Shown piece by piece: positions 53,119 through 64,000 of a DNA stretch of 64,000 nucleotides. Source of the DNA: Rhynchonema sp. JSB1_4 (taxonomy: Eukaryota; Nematoda; Chromadorea; Monhysterida; Xyalidae); assembly GCA_030248065.1 (NCBI GenBank), contig JASAMV010000920.1, positions 23,296 to 87,295 on the forward strand. The letters are read 5' to 3'. Every line of letters begins with the position of its first letter. Position 1 is the first letter of the stretch. Under the pieces are notes generated by a model. It did not search any database, was not told the DNA's origin, and worked only from the letters and a program-made list of their open reading frames with translations. Position numbers and translations under genes: made by a program.

Positions 53119-53469
53119 TTATATTGAGAGAATAAGAAGAGAAAAAGAAAGGTAGGGATAAGCTAGGCTAAGCGGCGTTTGAAAAACAAAACAACCAATA
53201 GAAAAACACAAAACAACTGCTGGTCTAAAACCGGTAAATTGTGGTGAAGTGACTATGGAATGCGCTAGGTGGGATGGCATCACATTCATGTAGTGATTTA
53301 TCTTACGTGGATCATCCACTGTTGGTTTCAGCATTACAATGACCAAGAATTCAGGCTGTGCAAGCTGCAAGGTCTTGGGTTCTATAACAGGACAGACAAC
53401 TAAAAGACTGATGGTAAAAAAATACGTCATGATATTGATATCCATAATGACACTAATCACGGTAATCAT
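53119..53469 (-). pseudogene. Open frame shared by both palindrome arms, left copy
   Basis: A 116-codon frame (starts MITVISVIMDINIMTYFF) has a 126-codon counterpart at 63424-63804 plus, in the mirrored position. Its N terminus is hydrophobic. Both copies are intact but diverged at the C terminus, and no domain is recognised. Similarity of the two frames follows from the duplication, so it is not independent evidence of coding. Confidence 0.25.
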
Positions 53470-53633
53470 GACTTCAATTTTGTAGCTAATGAAACATCAT
53501 TTTCCTTGATTCACTTTGTTACGGTCGGACGAACTTCCTGAAAAGTAAGCTTGCTTCAACTTGAGCACCGCGATTGAGACATCTGCTGCCCTTGATCCTT
53601 TGTTTTCGCATAGGAGTTGTGTACGCAGACCTT

Positions 53634-54016
53634 AACAGGACTGGGGCTGAAAGGGTTGCGGGCTGAATAGGACTGGCGCTGAAGTGGGGTGCGGGCTGAA
53701 TAGGACTGGGGCTGTGTGGGCGGTGCGGGCTGAATAGGACTGGGGCTGAAGTGGGGTGCGGGCTGAATAGGACTGGGGCTGTGTGGGCGGTGCGGGCTGA
53801 ATAGGACTGGGGCTGTGTGGGCGGTGCGGGCTGAATAGGACTGGGGCTGTGTGGGCGGTGCGGGCTGAATAGGACTGGGGCTGTGTGGGCGGTGCGGGCT
53901 GAATAGGACTGGGGCTGAAGTGGGGTGCGGGCTGAATAGGACTGGGGCTGAAGTGGGGTGCGGGCTGAATAGGACTGGGGCTGTGGGGCTGTGTGGGCGG
54001 TGCGGGCTGAATAGGA
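53634..54016. repeat. 33/34-bp satellite array 2 (left palindrome arm, reverse)
   Basis: Complement of the array at 62878-63250. Units CGGGCTGAATAGGACTGGGG with GTGTGGGCGGTG or AAGTGGGGTG variants, in largely the same order as the mirrored array. Confidence 0.95.
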
Positions 54017-54031
54017 CGTCCCAAGCGCATT

Positions 54032-54234
54032 TTGGGAAAAGCTAGTCCCGTTTCAAAATTGACTTCCCTTTTTCTCAGGCTTAGGCTTGTGCTTAGGCTT
54101 AGGCTTAGGCTTAGGCTTACTATTAGGCTTAGGCTTAGGCTTAGGCCAAACCTTGAGCCAACCCGTGCCTTCTATCGCGAAATCGAAAATTCGCGTTTTC
54201 TCTCTGTCAAGGCAACGGGACTAGCTTTTCCCAA
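54032..54234. repeat. Telomere-like cassette 1, left arm
   Basis: Bounded by inverted repeats TTGGGAAAAGCTAGTCCCGT and its complement. The core holds CTCAGGCTTAGGCTTGTGC, then TTAGGC repeats interrupted by TTACTA. Then comes a conserved block (TTGAGCCAACCCGTGCCTTC, GCGAAATCGAAAATTCGCG, itself a small hairpin). Confidence 0.92.
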
Positions 54235-54247
54235 CGTCCCAAGCATT

Positions 54248-54450
54248 TTGGGAAAAGCTAGTCCCGTTTCAAAATTGACTTCCCTTTTTCTCAGGCTTAG
54301 GCTTGGGCTTAGGCTTAGGCTTAGGCTTAGGCTTACTATTAGGCTTAGGCTTAGGCTTAGGCCAAACCTTGAGCCAACCCGTGCCTTCTATCGCGAAATC
54401 GAAAATTCGCGTTTTCTCTCTGTCAAGGCAACGGGACTAGCTTTTCCCAA
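54248..54450. repeat. Telomere-like cassette 2, left arm
   Basis: Near-identical tandem copy of cassette 1, separated from it by CGTCCCAAGCAT. Same ends and same TTAGGC core interrupted by TTACTA. Confidence 0.92.
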
Positions 54451-54899
54451 CATGCACGTCCCAAAGAGAACGTTGAATTTGTCGATACCTGGCCTGGGCC
54501 TCATTTTTGCCCCTTTGTGGAAAAAATCTCAATAAAAAGGGTATTTTGGCGATTTTGGACGACAATGACCTGAAAATCCCTTATTTTATGCCTAAAAATG
54601 CCTATTTTAGGCCAAGAACAGTGGGGCAGGCCGGCAGGCGTACCATGGAGGGGGACAGACGTACCCGGGGGCAGTGGTGTCGTTGGGAAATTCAAATTCA
54701 AATTCAAATTTTATCAAAATGAAAAAGTCAGGATACCGGATACCCAAAATCCAAAATTTTCGGATACCGGATACCCAAAATGAAAAATCTCGGATACCAG
54801 GGGGGTTGCTCCCCAAAATAAAAAATCTCGGATTATAATTTTGTGTGCTATTTACTGATATGTCTCTTTTTTAGGTGTTTGCCGGATCTCCTGAAGGTC

Positions 54900-57600
54900 T
54901 TTGCGTGAGCTTACAGATAAAATTTGAAATTTGAATTTGAATACCCAGGGGGGGAGGTTGTTCAAAAAAAGGTCAATTTTTTAGAGGAAAATTGAGCAAA
55001 ATTGGTGGTGGAAGCGCACAAAATGGTCATTTTTGGGGTTATGCTTGCGCCAACAAGCGATTTTGAGCATTTTGGAGGTAAAAATGGGCTATTTTTACGG
55101 TTTTCGGAAAAAATTTAGGGTAGGATACCCCTGGACAAAAAGTCAGGATACCGGATACCCCTGGGTGAAAAAATCAAGATACCGGATACCGGATACTAGG
55201 GGGGGGGGGTAACCCCCCCTTCCCCCCCCCCAATGACACCACCGCCCGGGGGGCAGCAGGGTAGTACCGTAAAAAACTAAATGACCCCCTTGTTGGGGGG
55301 GGCTATTACGGTGGGGGGGCGCGATTGCGGGGGGGGGGCTTCTATTAATTCACTGACCCAAACCGGAAAAAATTGTGCCCAGAAATACCGTAGTGTCGGA
55401 AATAGAACCCCCCCATTAATTGACCCCCCATTAATTGAACCCCATAATGGTAGTGCTGCGTTGTTGTGTCAAACGTTGTTTAAGCTTGCGTACACAACAG
55501 AACACAGCATAATTGTCGCTGTTGAAGCAAGAAAATACCGAAAACAAGCCATTGGTTCTATTTCCGACAATACGGTACCCCTAAAAACCCCCAAAAAGGG
55601 GCTTGAAAGGATGTTTTTTCGCTTGTAATTGCATTTATTCGTGTCTATTCGTCAATAAGAGGAGTATTATGTGCTCTGAGTGAACAACAAACGTGCATAG
55701 TAAAAACCTAAATACAGCCCCCCCGGAATAGAGCCCCCCCCGTAATACAGCCCCCCCAAAAAGGGGTCAGTGAATTAATAGAGGCCCCCCCGGAATAGAG
55801 CCCCCCCCTAAGTAACATCCCCTATACTGTAGTGTATTGAGGCTTGATTGTGGTGTACGGGTACGTTTATGCAGTTTTGTTGTTCGTACAGAGCACATAA
55901 TACGCCTCCTATTGACGAATAGACACGAATAAATGCGATTACAAGCGAAAAAACATCCTTTCAAATCCGTTTTTAGGGGTTTTTGGGGGTATTTGTGGGA
56001 ACAATTTTTCAGGTTCGGGTCAGTGAATTAATAGAGGCCCCCCCGGAATAGAGCCCCCCCGTAATAGAGCCCCCCCAAAATGGGGTCAGTGAGTTAATAG
56101 AGCCCCCCCTTCTATTTAGGGTTTTACGGTAAATGTACCTATGCACCACTATCAAGCCTTAATGCACTACTGTATAGCAGTGTAGTTCCTGGGGGGGGGG
56201 GGGGTGGGGGGTCCCCCCCCCCTAAGGTACACTAACCGCCGCGACCAAGGTACACTAGTACACTAACCGCCGCGTCAGGTACACTAACCGCCTCAATTTT
56301 TGCCTAAGATCGGCTTTTTTAGGCCTAAAATGGGCATTTTTAGGCTTAAAATGGGTGATTTTTAGGTCAATGATGTCGAAAGTTGCCAAAATACCCTTTT
56401 TATGGAGAATTTTTTCCAAGAAGGGCCAAAAATCGGTCCAATTTTCTACCTCAAAAAGTGACTTTTTCCTGATTTTGGGTCTTCCCCCCCCTTCCCCCCA
56501 GGGAGGTACACTAACCGCCGCACGGAAAAAAGGGGTAGGTACACTAACCGCCGCGCCGGACCAGGAACTACACTGCTGTATAGGGGATGTTACTTTGGGG
56601 GGGAGGGCTCTATTCCGGGGGGGGGCTCTATTAATTCACTGACCCCTTTTTTGGGGGCTGTATTACGGGGGGGCTCTATTCCGGGGGGGGCTGTATTTAG
56701 GTTTTTACGGTACTTGGGGGGGGTCCCCCAGTGTTGGAGGTACTCTGGAGGGGGGATACCTACTGTACCGCGCTCGGAGAGGGGGGGGATACCTACTGTA
56801 CCAGAGCCGATGGCCTGGGGGGTTATGTACCTGGGGGGGTTTGGGGGGGTTAGGTTTTGGGGTGAAAATTTTTTATGTGTTCATTATGTGTGGAATCGTG
56901 TGAAAACGTAGTATTTGCGCGCGTAGCGCGCGAATTTCGGGTAATTTGAGGTAAAAAACACTGATTTTGCACTAATTTCGGCCATTTTGGTCAAAAATTG
57001 GCACTTTTCGGGCAAAATCGGGGGATACCTACTGTACCGGGGTGAAAATCGGGGGGATACCTACTGTACCATGCCAAACATCGGGGGGGACAGTGTAGTT
57101 CCTGGGGGGGGAGGGGGGGGGTCCCCCCCCCTAAGGTACACTAACCGCCGCGACCCAGGTACACTAGTACACTAACCGCCGCGTCAGGTACACTAACCGC
57201 CTCAACTTTTGCCTAAAATGGCCATTTTTAGGCCTAAAATGGACATTTTTAGGCATAAAATGTGTGATTTTTAGGTCTCTGGTCTCAAAAGTCGCCAAAA
57301 TACCCGGGTTCTGAAGAATTGTTTCCAAAAAGGGGTAAAAATAGGTCACATTTTCTACCTCAAAAAGTGACTTTTTCCTGATTTTGGGTCTTCCCCCCCC
57401 CCCCCCCCCCCCCCCCCAGGGAGGTACACTAACCGCCTCACGGAAAAAAGGGGTAGGTACACTAACCGCCGCGCCGGCACCAGGAACTACACTGTCGGGG
57501 GGGATACCTACTGTACCAGGCGAGGGGGGATACCTACTATTCTGGGGGGGGGCTACCCCCCCCCCCCAACCCCCCCCTAGGAACCCCCCCCCCGCCTCCA
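54900..57600. repeat. Left-arm modular G/C-run blocks
   Basis: Recurring modules separated by runs of 7-20 G or C: GGATACCGGATACCC; TCTATTAATTCACTGACCC with AATAGAGCCCCCCC; GGTACACTAACCGCCGCG; GGGGATACCTACTGTACC; and TTTTTAGGCCTAAAATGG. A unit with TGTGGAATCGTGTGAAAACG and the hairpin GCGCGCGTAGCGCGCG occurs at 56880-56960 and again at 58555-58640. No gene. Confidence 0.85.
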
Positions 57601-59300
57601 ACGCTGGTGTCCCCCCGATTCATATATCTATCGTCAACACTTTTTGATTTCATCTATCTATCGTCAACCCTTATGGCCGAATGCTACTATCGTCAACAAA
57701 ATTCTGGGCAAAATCTATCTGAGGTAAGACACGTTTTCGACCCCAAAATGCGTATTTTTGCCTCAAAATGGCTCAAAATAGGTATTTTTTGTCCCGAATC
57801 GGCGAAAGATCACACACTACGCGCGATTTCATCATCTTAGTACATTTTCATCATATTTACACATTATTACCAATTGCTTCTATACTATAGGTTATTTTTG
57901 GCGACTTTTGAGAACATTGACCTAAAAATCACACATTTTATGGTTAAAAATGTCCATTTTAGGCCAAACAATGGCCATTTTTGGCAAAAGTTGAGGCGGT
58001 TAGTGTACCTGACGCAGCAGGTTTGGAGCTTACTAGTGCACCTTGGTCGCGGCGGTTAGTGTACCTTGGGAGACCCCCCCCCCCCCCAGGAACTACACTG
58101 TCCCCCGATGTGCAGTCTGGTGTGGTACAGTAACAGTAGGTAGGTCCCCCCCGATTTACACCCCTGTACAGGAGGTATCCACCCCGATTTTGCCGAAAAA
58201 GTGCCAATATTTTGACCAAAATGGCCGAAATTAGTGCAAAATCAGTGGTTTTTACCTCGAATTACCGAAATTCGCGCGCTACGCGCGCACATACTACGTT
58301 TTCACACGATTCCACACATAATAAACACATAAAAAATTTTCACCCCAAAACCTAACCCCCCAAACCCCCCCCCCCCCGGTACATAACCCCCCAGGCCATC
58401 GGCTCTGGTACGGTGGGCTTTTACCTCCAGCGCCCCTCTCCGAGCGCGGTTTACGGTGGGTTCCTTTTCCTTTTTCCTCCAGAAAAAAAGGTCCCTCCAA
58501 CACTGGGGGTTGGTGGGGGGGTTAGGTTTTGGGGGTGAAAACTTTTTATGTGTTCATTATGTGTGGAATCGTGTGAAAACGTAGTATTCTGCGCGCGTAG
58601 CGCGCGAATTTCGGGTAATTTGAGGTAAAAAACACTGATTTTGCACTAATTTCAGCCATTTTGGTCAAAAATTGGCACTTTTGGGGCAAAATCGGGGGAG
58701 GTGCCTACTGTACCGGGGTGAAAATCGGGGGATCCCTACGCTACCATGCCAAACATCGGGGGGCAGCAGTGTAGTTCCTGGGGGGGGGGGGGAGGGGGGG
58801 TCCCCCCCCCTAAGGTACACTAACCGCCGCGACCAAGGTACACTAGTACACTAACCGCCGCGTCAGGTACACTAACCGCCTTCAATCTTTGCCTAAAATC
58901 GGCCGATTTTTAGGCCTAAAATGGCCATTTTCAAACGTAAAATGTGTGATTTTTAGGTCAATGTTGTCAAAAGTCGCCAAAAATCAAGGTATAGTATAGT
59001 GTTCTAAGTAGGTAATAATGTGTAAATATTAATCGAAAATGTACTATAGATGTACTAAATCCGCGCGTAGCGCGCGATTTTTTGCTTATTAGGGACAAAA
59101 AATACCGATTTTTAAGCCGTTTTGAGGCAAAAATGCCCATTTTGGGGTCGAAATGTGTTGACGATAGATAAGTATTGTCCCAGAATTGGTGACGATAGAT
59201 AGATTTGCCCATAAGTGTTGACGATAGATAGATGAAATCAGAAAGTGTTGACGATAGGATATATGAATTTGGGGGACCCCAGTTGTTGGAGGTGGGGGGG
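57601..59300. repeat. Centre of the palindrome
   Basis: Mirrored GTTGACGATAGATAGATG-type units (57604-57720 and 59155-59265) flank mirrored GGTACACTAACCGCC modules and G/C runs. The dyad lies near 58445 in a non-symmetrical stretch containing CCAGGCCATCGGCTCTGGTA. Confidence 0.85.
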
Positions 59301-62030
59301 GGTTTGGGGGGGGGGGTGTGGGGGGGGGGGGTAGACCCCCCACCCCCCGAGCTACAGCAGTGCCCCCTCACCTGCGTCAGGTATCTCCCCAGTGTCTCCT
59401 GGCGGCGCGGCGGTTAGTGTACCTACCTCTTTTCCCGTGAGGCGGTTAGTGTACCTCGCTGGGGGGAGGGGGGGGGGGGGGGAAGACCCAAAATCGGGAA
59501 AAAGTCACTTTTTGAGGTAGAAAATTAGACCTATTTTTGCCCTTTTTGGAAACATTCTCCAAAAAAAGGGTATTTTGGCGACTTTTGACATCATTGACCT
59601 AAAAATCACCCATTTTATGCCTAAAAATGTTCATTTTAGGCCTAAAAATCCCGGCAGTTTTAGGCAAAAGTTGAGGCGGTTAGTGTACCTGGCGCGGCGG
59701 TTAATTGTATTAGTGTACCTTGGTCGCGGTGGTGAGTTTACCTTGGGGGGGGGAGCCCCCTCCCCCCAGGAACTACCTGTCCCCGATGTTGGCGTGGCCC
59801 CGTAGGTATCCCCCCGATTTTCACCCCGGTACAGTAGGTACTGCCCCGATTTGCCCCAAAAGTACAGATTTTGACCAGAAATGACAAAAATTCATCCAAA
59901 AATCGGGTGTTTACTCAAAATACGAAATTCGCGCGCTACGCGCGCAAATACTACGTTTTCACACGATTCCACACATAATGAACACATAAAAAATTTTAAC
60001 CCCAAAACCTAACCCCCCCCAAACTCCCCAAGGTACATAACCCCCCAGGCCATCGGCTCTTGTACAGTAGGCATCCCCCCTCTCCAAGCGCGGTACAGTA
60101 GGTATCTCCCCTCCAGACTACCTCCAACACTGGGCGACTCCCCAATACCCTGTGCAAACCAGGAAATCCAGCCCCCCCCCGGAATGAGCCCCAGCTCCTA
60201 AATACAGCCCCCCAAAAAGGGGTCAAGTAAATTAATAGAGCCCCCCCCCCGGGAATAGAGCCCTCCCCCCAAGTAACATCCCCTGATACAGCAGTGTAGT
60301 TCCTGGTCCGTCGCGGCGGTAAGTCTACCTATCCCTTTTTTCCGTGCCGGCGGTTAGTGTACCTCCCTGGGGGAAGGGGGGGGGGGGAAGACCCAAATTC
60401 AGGAAAAAGTCACTTTTTGAGGTAAAAATTTGACCGATTTTTGCCCCTTCTCTGAAAAATCTCCATCGATAAAAAGGGGTATTTTGGCGCTTTCGACATC
60501 ATTGACCTAAAAATCACCCATTTTTAGCCTAAAAATGCGGCCATTTTAGGCCTAAAAAAGCCCGATCCTTAGGCAAAAACTGAGGCGGTTAGTGTGACCT
60601 GACGCGGCGGTAAGTGTACGAGGTAACCCTTGGTCGCGGCGGTTAGTGGTACCTTAGGGGGGACCCCCGCCCCCTCCGCCCCCAGGAACTACACTGCTAT
60701 ACAGTAGTGTATTAAGGCTTGATAGTGGTCACCAGGTACATTTACCGTAAAACCCTAAATAGAAGGGGGGGCTCTATCAACTCACTGAACCGATTTTGGG
60801 GGGCTCTATGACGGGGGGGGCTCTATTCTGGGGGGGCCTTGATTCAATTCACTGACCCGGAACTGAAAAATTGCCCAGAAATACCTCCAAAAACCCCTAA
60901 AAAGGGATTTGAAAGGATGTTTTTTCGCTTGTAATCGCATTTATTGGTGTTATTCGTCAATAGGAGGCGTATTATGTGCTCTGAACGAACAACAAACGTG
61001 CATAAATGTACCCGAACACCGCTATCAATTAGCCTTAATACACTACAGTATAGGGGATGTTACTTAGGGGGGCACTATTCCGGGGGGCCTCTATTAATTC
61101 ATTGACCCCTTTTTGGGGGGGGCTGTATTTCGGGGGGGCTATATTCCGGGGGCTGTGATTCAGGTTTTTACTATGCACGTTTGTTGTTGCACTAAGAAGC
61201 ACATAATACTCCTCTTACTGACGATATAGACACGAATAAATGCAATTACAAGCGAAAAAATATCCTTTGAAGCGCCCTTTTTGGGGGTTTTTAGGGGTAC
61301 CGTATTGTCGGAAAAACAAACCAATGGCTTGATTTAGGTATTTTCTTTGCTTCAACAGCGACAATTATGCTGTGTTTCTGTTGTGTACGCAAGCTTAAAC
61401 AGCATTTGACACAACAACGCAGCACTACCATTATAGGGTTCAATTATGCGGGTGGAGTAATTAATGGGGGGGTTCTATTTCCGACAATACGGTATTTTCT
61501 GGGGGAACAATTTTTTCCGGTTTGGGTCAGTGAATTAATAGAAGCCCCCCCCCCGCATAAGAGCCCCCCCACCGTAATAGAGCCCCCCCAAAAATGGGGT
61601 CATTTAGGTTTTTACGGTACTACCCTGCTGCCGCCCCGGGCAGTGGTGTCATTGGGGGGGGGAAGGGGGGGGTGCGCCCCCCCCCCTAGTATCCGGTATC
61701 CGGTCTCTCAATTTTTCACCCGGGGTATACCGGTATCCTGACTTTTTATTGCAGATCCTGCCCTTTGAATTTTTTTTCCGAAAACCGTAAAAATAGCGCC
61801 CATTTTTACCTCCAAAATGCCCAAAATCGCTTGCTGGCGCAAGCATAACCCCAAAAATGACCATTTTGTGCGCTTCCAACACCAATTTTGCTCAATTTTC
61901 CTCTAAAAAATTCGACCTTTTTTGAACAACCTCCCCCCTGGGTATTCAAATTCAAATTTCAAATTTTATCTGTAAGCTCACGCAAAGACCTTCAGGAGAT
62001 CGGCAAACACCTAAAAAAGAGACATATCAG
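59301..62030. repeat. Right-arm modular G/C-run blocks
   Basis: Complementary counterpart of the left-arm blocks in mirrored order, with single-base differences and run-length changes. No gene; ORFs here are by-products of G/C runs. Confidence 0.85.
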
Positions 62031-62436
62031 TAAATAGCACACAAAATTATAATCCGAGATTTTTTATTTGGGGAGCAACCCCCCTGGTATCCGAGATTTT
62101 CATTTTGGGTATCCGGTATCGAAAATTTTGGATTTTGGGATCTCGGTACTGTGAGACTTTTCATTTTGATAAAATTTGAATTTGAATTTGAATTTCCCAA
62201 CAACGACACCACTGCCCCCGGGTACGTCTGTCCCCCTCCATGGTACGCCTGCCGGCCTGCCCCACTGTTCTTGGCCTAAAATAGGCATTTTTAGGCATAA
62301 AATTGGGGATTTTCAGGTCATTGTCGTCCAAAATCGCCAAAATACCCTTTTTATTGAGATTTTTTCCACAAAGGGGCAAAAATGAGGCCCAGGCCAGGTA
62401 TCGACAAATTCAACGTTCTCTTCTGGGACGTGCATG

Positions 62437-62647
62437 CTGGGAAAAGCTAGTCCCGTTGCCTTGACAGAGAGAAAACGCGAATTTTCGATTTCGCGATAGA
62501 AGGCACAGGGTAGGCTAAGGTTTGGCCTAAGCCTAAGCCTAAGCCTAATAGTAAGCCTAAGCCTAAGCCTAAGCCTAAGCCGAGGAGAGAAGCCTAAGCC
62601 TGAGAAAAAGGGAAGTCAATTTTGAAACGGGACTAGCTTTTCCCAAA
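62437..62647. repeat. Telomere-like cassette 2', right arm
   Basis: Mirror of 54248-54450: GGGAAAAGCTAGTCCCGTTG, GCCTAA repeats interrupted by TAGTAA, then ACTAGCTTTTCCCAA. One GCCGAGGAGAGAAGCC interruption is unique to this copy. Confidence 0.9.
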
Positions 62648-62656
62648 ATGCTTGGG

Positions 62657-62862
62657 ACGTTGGGAAAAGCTAGTCCCGGTGCCTTGCCAGAGCGAAAAAG
62701 CGCATTTTCGATTTCGCGATAGAAGGCACGGGTTGGCTCAAGGTTTGGCCTAAGCCTAAGCCTAAGCCTAATAGTAAGCCTAAGCCTAAGCCTAAGCCTA
62801 AGCACAAGCCTAAGCCTGAGAAAAAGGGAAGTCAATTTTGAAACGGGACTAGCTTTTCCCAA
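62657..62862. repeat. Telomere-like cassette 1', right arm
   Basis: Mirror of 54032-54234, with GCCTAA runs interrupted by TAGTAA and ending ACTAGCTTTTCCCAA. A few substitutions relative to the left copy. Confidence 0.9.
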
Positions 62863-62877
62863 AATGCGCTTGGGACG

Positions 62878-63250
62878 TCCTATTCAGCCCGCACCGCCCA
62901 CACAGCCCCACAGCCCCAGTCCTATTCAGCCCGCACCCCACTTCAGCCCCAGTCCTATTCAGCCCGCACCCCACTTCAGCCCCAGTCCTATTCAGCCCGC
63001 ACCGCCCACACAGCCCCAGTCCTATTCAGCCCGCACCGCCCACACAGCCCCAGTCCTATTCAGCCCGCACCGCCCACACAGCCCCAGTCCTATTCAGCCC
63101 GCACCGCCCACACAGCCCCAGTCCTATTCAGCCCGCACCCCACTTCAGCCCCAGTCCTATTCAGCCCGCACCGCCCACACAGCCCCAGTCCTATTCAGCC
63201 CGCACCCCACTTCAGCGCCAGCCAGCCCGCAACCCTTTCAGCCCCAGTCC
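62878..63250. repeat. 33/34-bp satellite array 3 (right palindrome arm)
   Basis: Same satellite and orientation as 51036-51468. Mirror of 53634-54016. Confidence 0.95.
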
Positions 63251-63423
63251 TGTTAAGGTCTGCGTACACAACTCCTATGCTAAAACGAAGGGTAGAGGGG
63301 CAGAGAACAGATGTCTCAATCGCGGTGCTCAAGTTGAAGCAAGCTTACTTTTCAGGAAGTTCGTCCGACCGTAACAAAGTGAATCAAGGAAAATGATGTT
63401 TCATTAGCGACAAAATTGAAGTC

Positions 63424-63804
63424 ATGATTACCGTGCTTAGTGTCATTATGGATATCAATATCATGACGTATTTTTTTACCATCAGTCTTTTAGTTGTCTG
63501 TCCTGTTATAGAACCCAAGACCTTGCAGCTTGCACAGCCTGAATTCTTGGTCATTGTAATGCTGAAACCAACAGTGGATGATCCACGTAAGATAAATCAC
63601 TACATGAATGTGATGCCATCCCACCTAGCGCATTCCATAGTCACTTCACCACAATTTACCGGTTTCAAAGCAGCAGTTGTTTTGTGTTTTTCTATTGGTT
63701 GTTTTGTTTTTCAAATAACGCTTAGCCTAGCTTATCCCTCCCTTTTCTTTTTCTCTTCTTATTCTCTCAATATAAGTTGCAGCGGGAGTGTAACATCACT
63801 GTAA
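63424..63804 (+). pseudogene. Open frame shared by both palindrome arms, right copy
   Basis: Mirror of minus 53119-53469 (starts MITVLSVIMDINIMTYFF, 126 codons). C-terminal sequence differs by indels. No domain recognised; coding unproven. Confidence 0.25.
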
Positions 63805-63950
63805 CATTCTCATTGGCTATTATAATGATTTCTTATGTATTATGGTTGTGATTAATTTCATCGAATCAAATGATATTCATTGTCACACTGCAGTCGGGGG
63901 CCACGCAAATATGGTGCTTTACGGATTGTGTATTTGATTAGTTGGCCTGA
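63781..63950. repeat. Segmental duplicate of 52094-52275, then satellite-like sequence to the window end
   Basis: Same orientation as the copy at 52094. After TTGGCCTGAAG it passes into GTGGGGTGCGGGCTGA-type satellite sequence at 63951-64000, so another array probably begins at the window edge. Confidence 0.9.
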
Positions 63951-64000
63951 AGTGGGGTGCGGGCTGATGCGACTAGGCTGTGTGGGCATGTCAGGCTGAA

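Larger units (their letters stand above)
53105..63790. repeat. Giant imperfect palindrome, ~5.3-kb arms
   Basis: Matching landmarks on opposite strands have coordinate sums that stay near 116,890: CAACTTATATTGAGAGAATA (53116 with 63775), ATGTTTCA (53489 with 63406), cassette ends (54032 with 62862), GCGCCAACAAGCGATTTT-like (55043 with 61845), GACGATAGATAG blocks (57632 with 59258) and TTATGTGTGGAATCGTG-like (58303 with 58588). The arms are therefore collinear with little net indel. Outside 53105 and 63790 similarity stops. A central spacer of about 150 bp (58361-58510) is not symmetrical. No gene is seen inside. Confidence 0.93.

Noticed and set aside
54032..54535. 167-codon Leu/Arg-rich ORF (and its mirror at 62575-62862)
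   Set aside because: It is a translation of TTAGGC hexamers and cassette sequence, not a protein.
55200..61700. Many Gly/Pro-rich ORFs in the palindrome
   Set aside because: They arise from long G or C runs and lack start context, domains or frame conservation between arms.

Overview
This is a eukaryotic, animal window, most likely from a nematode. The direct evidence is degenerate arrays of the hexamer TTAGGC (the nematode telomere unit) at 54.07-54.37 kb and 62.5-62.8 kb, and split genes with acceptors such as TTTCAG or TTCCAG and donors GTAAGT or GTTAGT. A seven-helix receptor resembling nematode chemoreceptor-type GPCRs supports this. The species cannot be named from the sequence. Genes are sparse, and most of the DNA is introns and intergenic sequence loaded with nested, non-autonomous inverted-repeat elements.

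Genes, left to right. (1) The 5' end of an FGFRL1-like immunoglobulin-domain gene on the minus strand (2114-3918), whose signal-peptide exon and first Ig domain join in phase. (2) A small secreted Gly/Tyr/Trp-rich protein gene (24564-25211, minus). (3) A complete ten-exon stand-alone kinase of the MLCK/titin/DAPK superfamily (26165-30702, minus, 359 residues). (4) A 703-codon unspliced ORF of unknown function (33715-35826, minus), whose start codon lies in an array of hairpins sharing one constant loop. (5) A rhodopsin-like GPCR (42838-44934, minus). (6) An unrecognised multi-exon gene (47656-50615, plus).

Repeats. I name several element families by their ends: M1 (TATTGGTCGCACAATGAC ends, seven copies), M2 (TATAGTCCAGC ends), M3 (GTGATATTTTCGAAACGG ends), M4 (294 bp, AAGGCAGTCTAC ends, TA target), M5 (CAACACGAGCCCGATTTC ends), M8 (CCAGGGTTGG ends), one hAT-type element with an 8-bp target duplication, and one 2.2-kb TTAA-target foldback. 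They are repeatedly nested in one another and sit in introns of the genes above. Microsatellites (TG and CA), a 24-bp coding-type minisatellite and a ~200-bp tandem array are also present.

The right end (51-64 kb) is built from satellite-bearing segmental duplications. It is dominated by an imperfect palindrome of about 10.7 kb (53105-63790, dyad near 58445). Its arms carry a 33/34-bp satellite, paired cassettes with telomere-like cores, and modular blocks with long G or C runs.

Most unusual signals: the five-hairpin array with a constant loop GCGAATCAATCAAGC and covarying stems at 35824-36095; the giant palindrome with inward-pointing telomere-like cassettes; and strong over-representation of the octamer ATGTTTCA (38 sites seen), which recalls the CTGTTTCA motif upstream of nematode piRNA genes.
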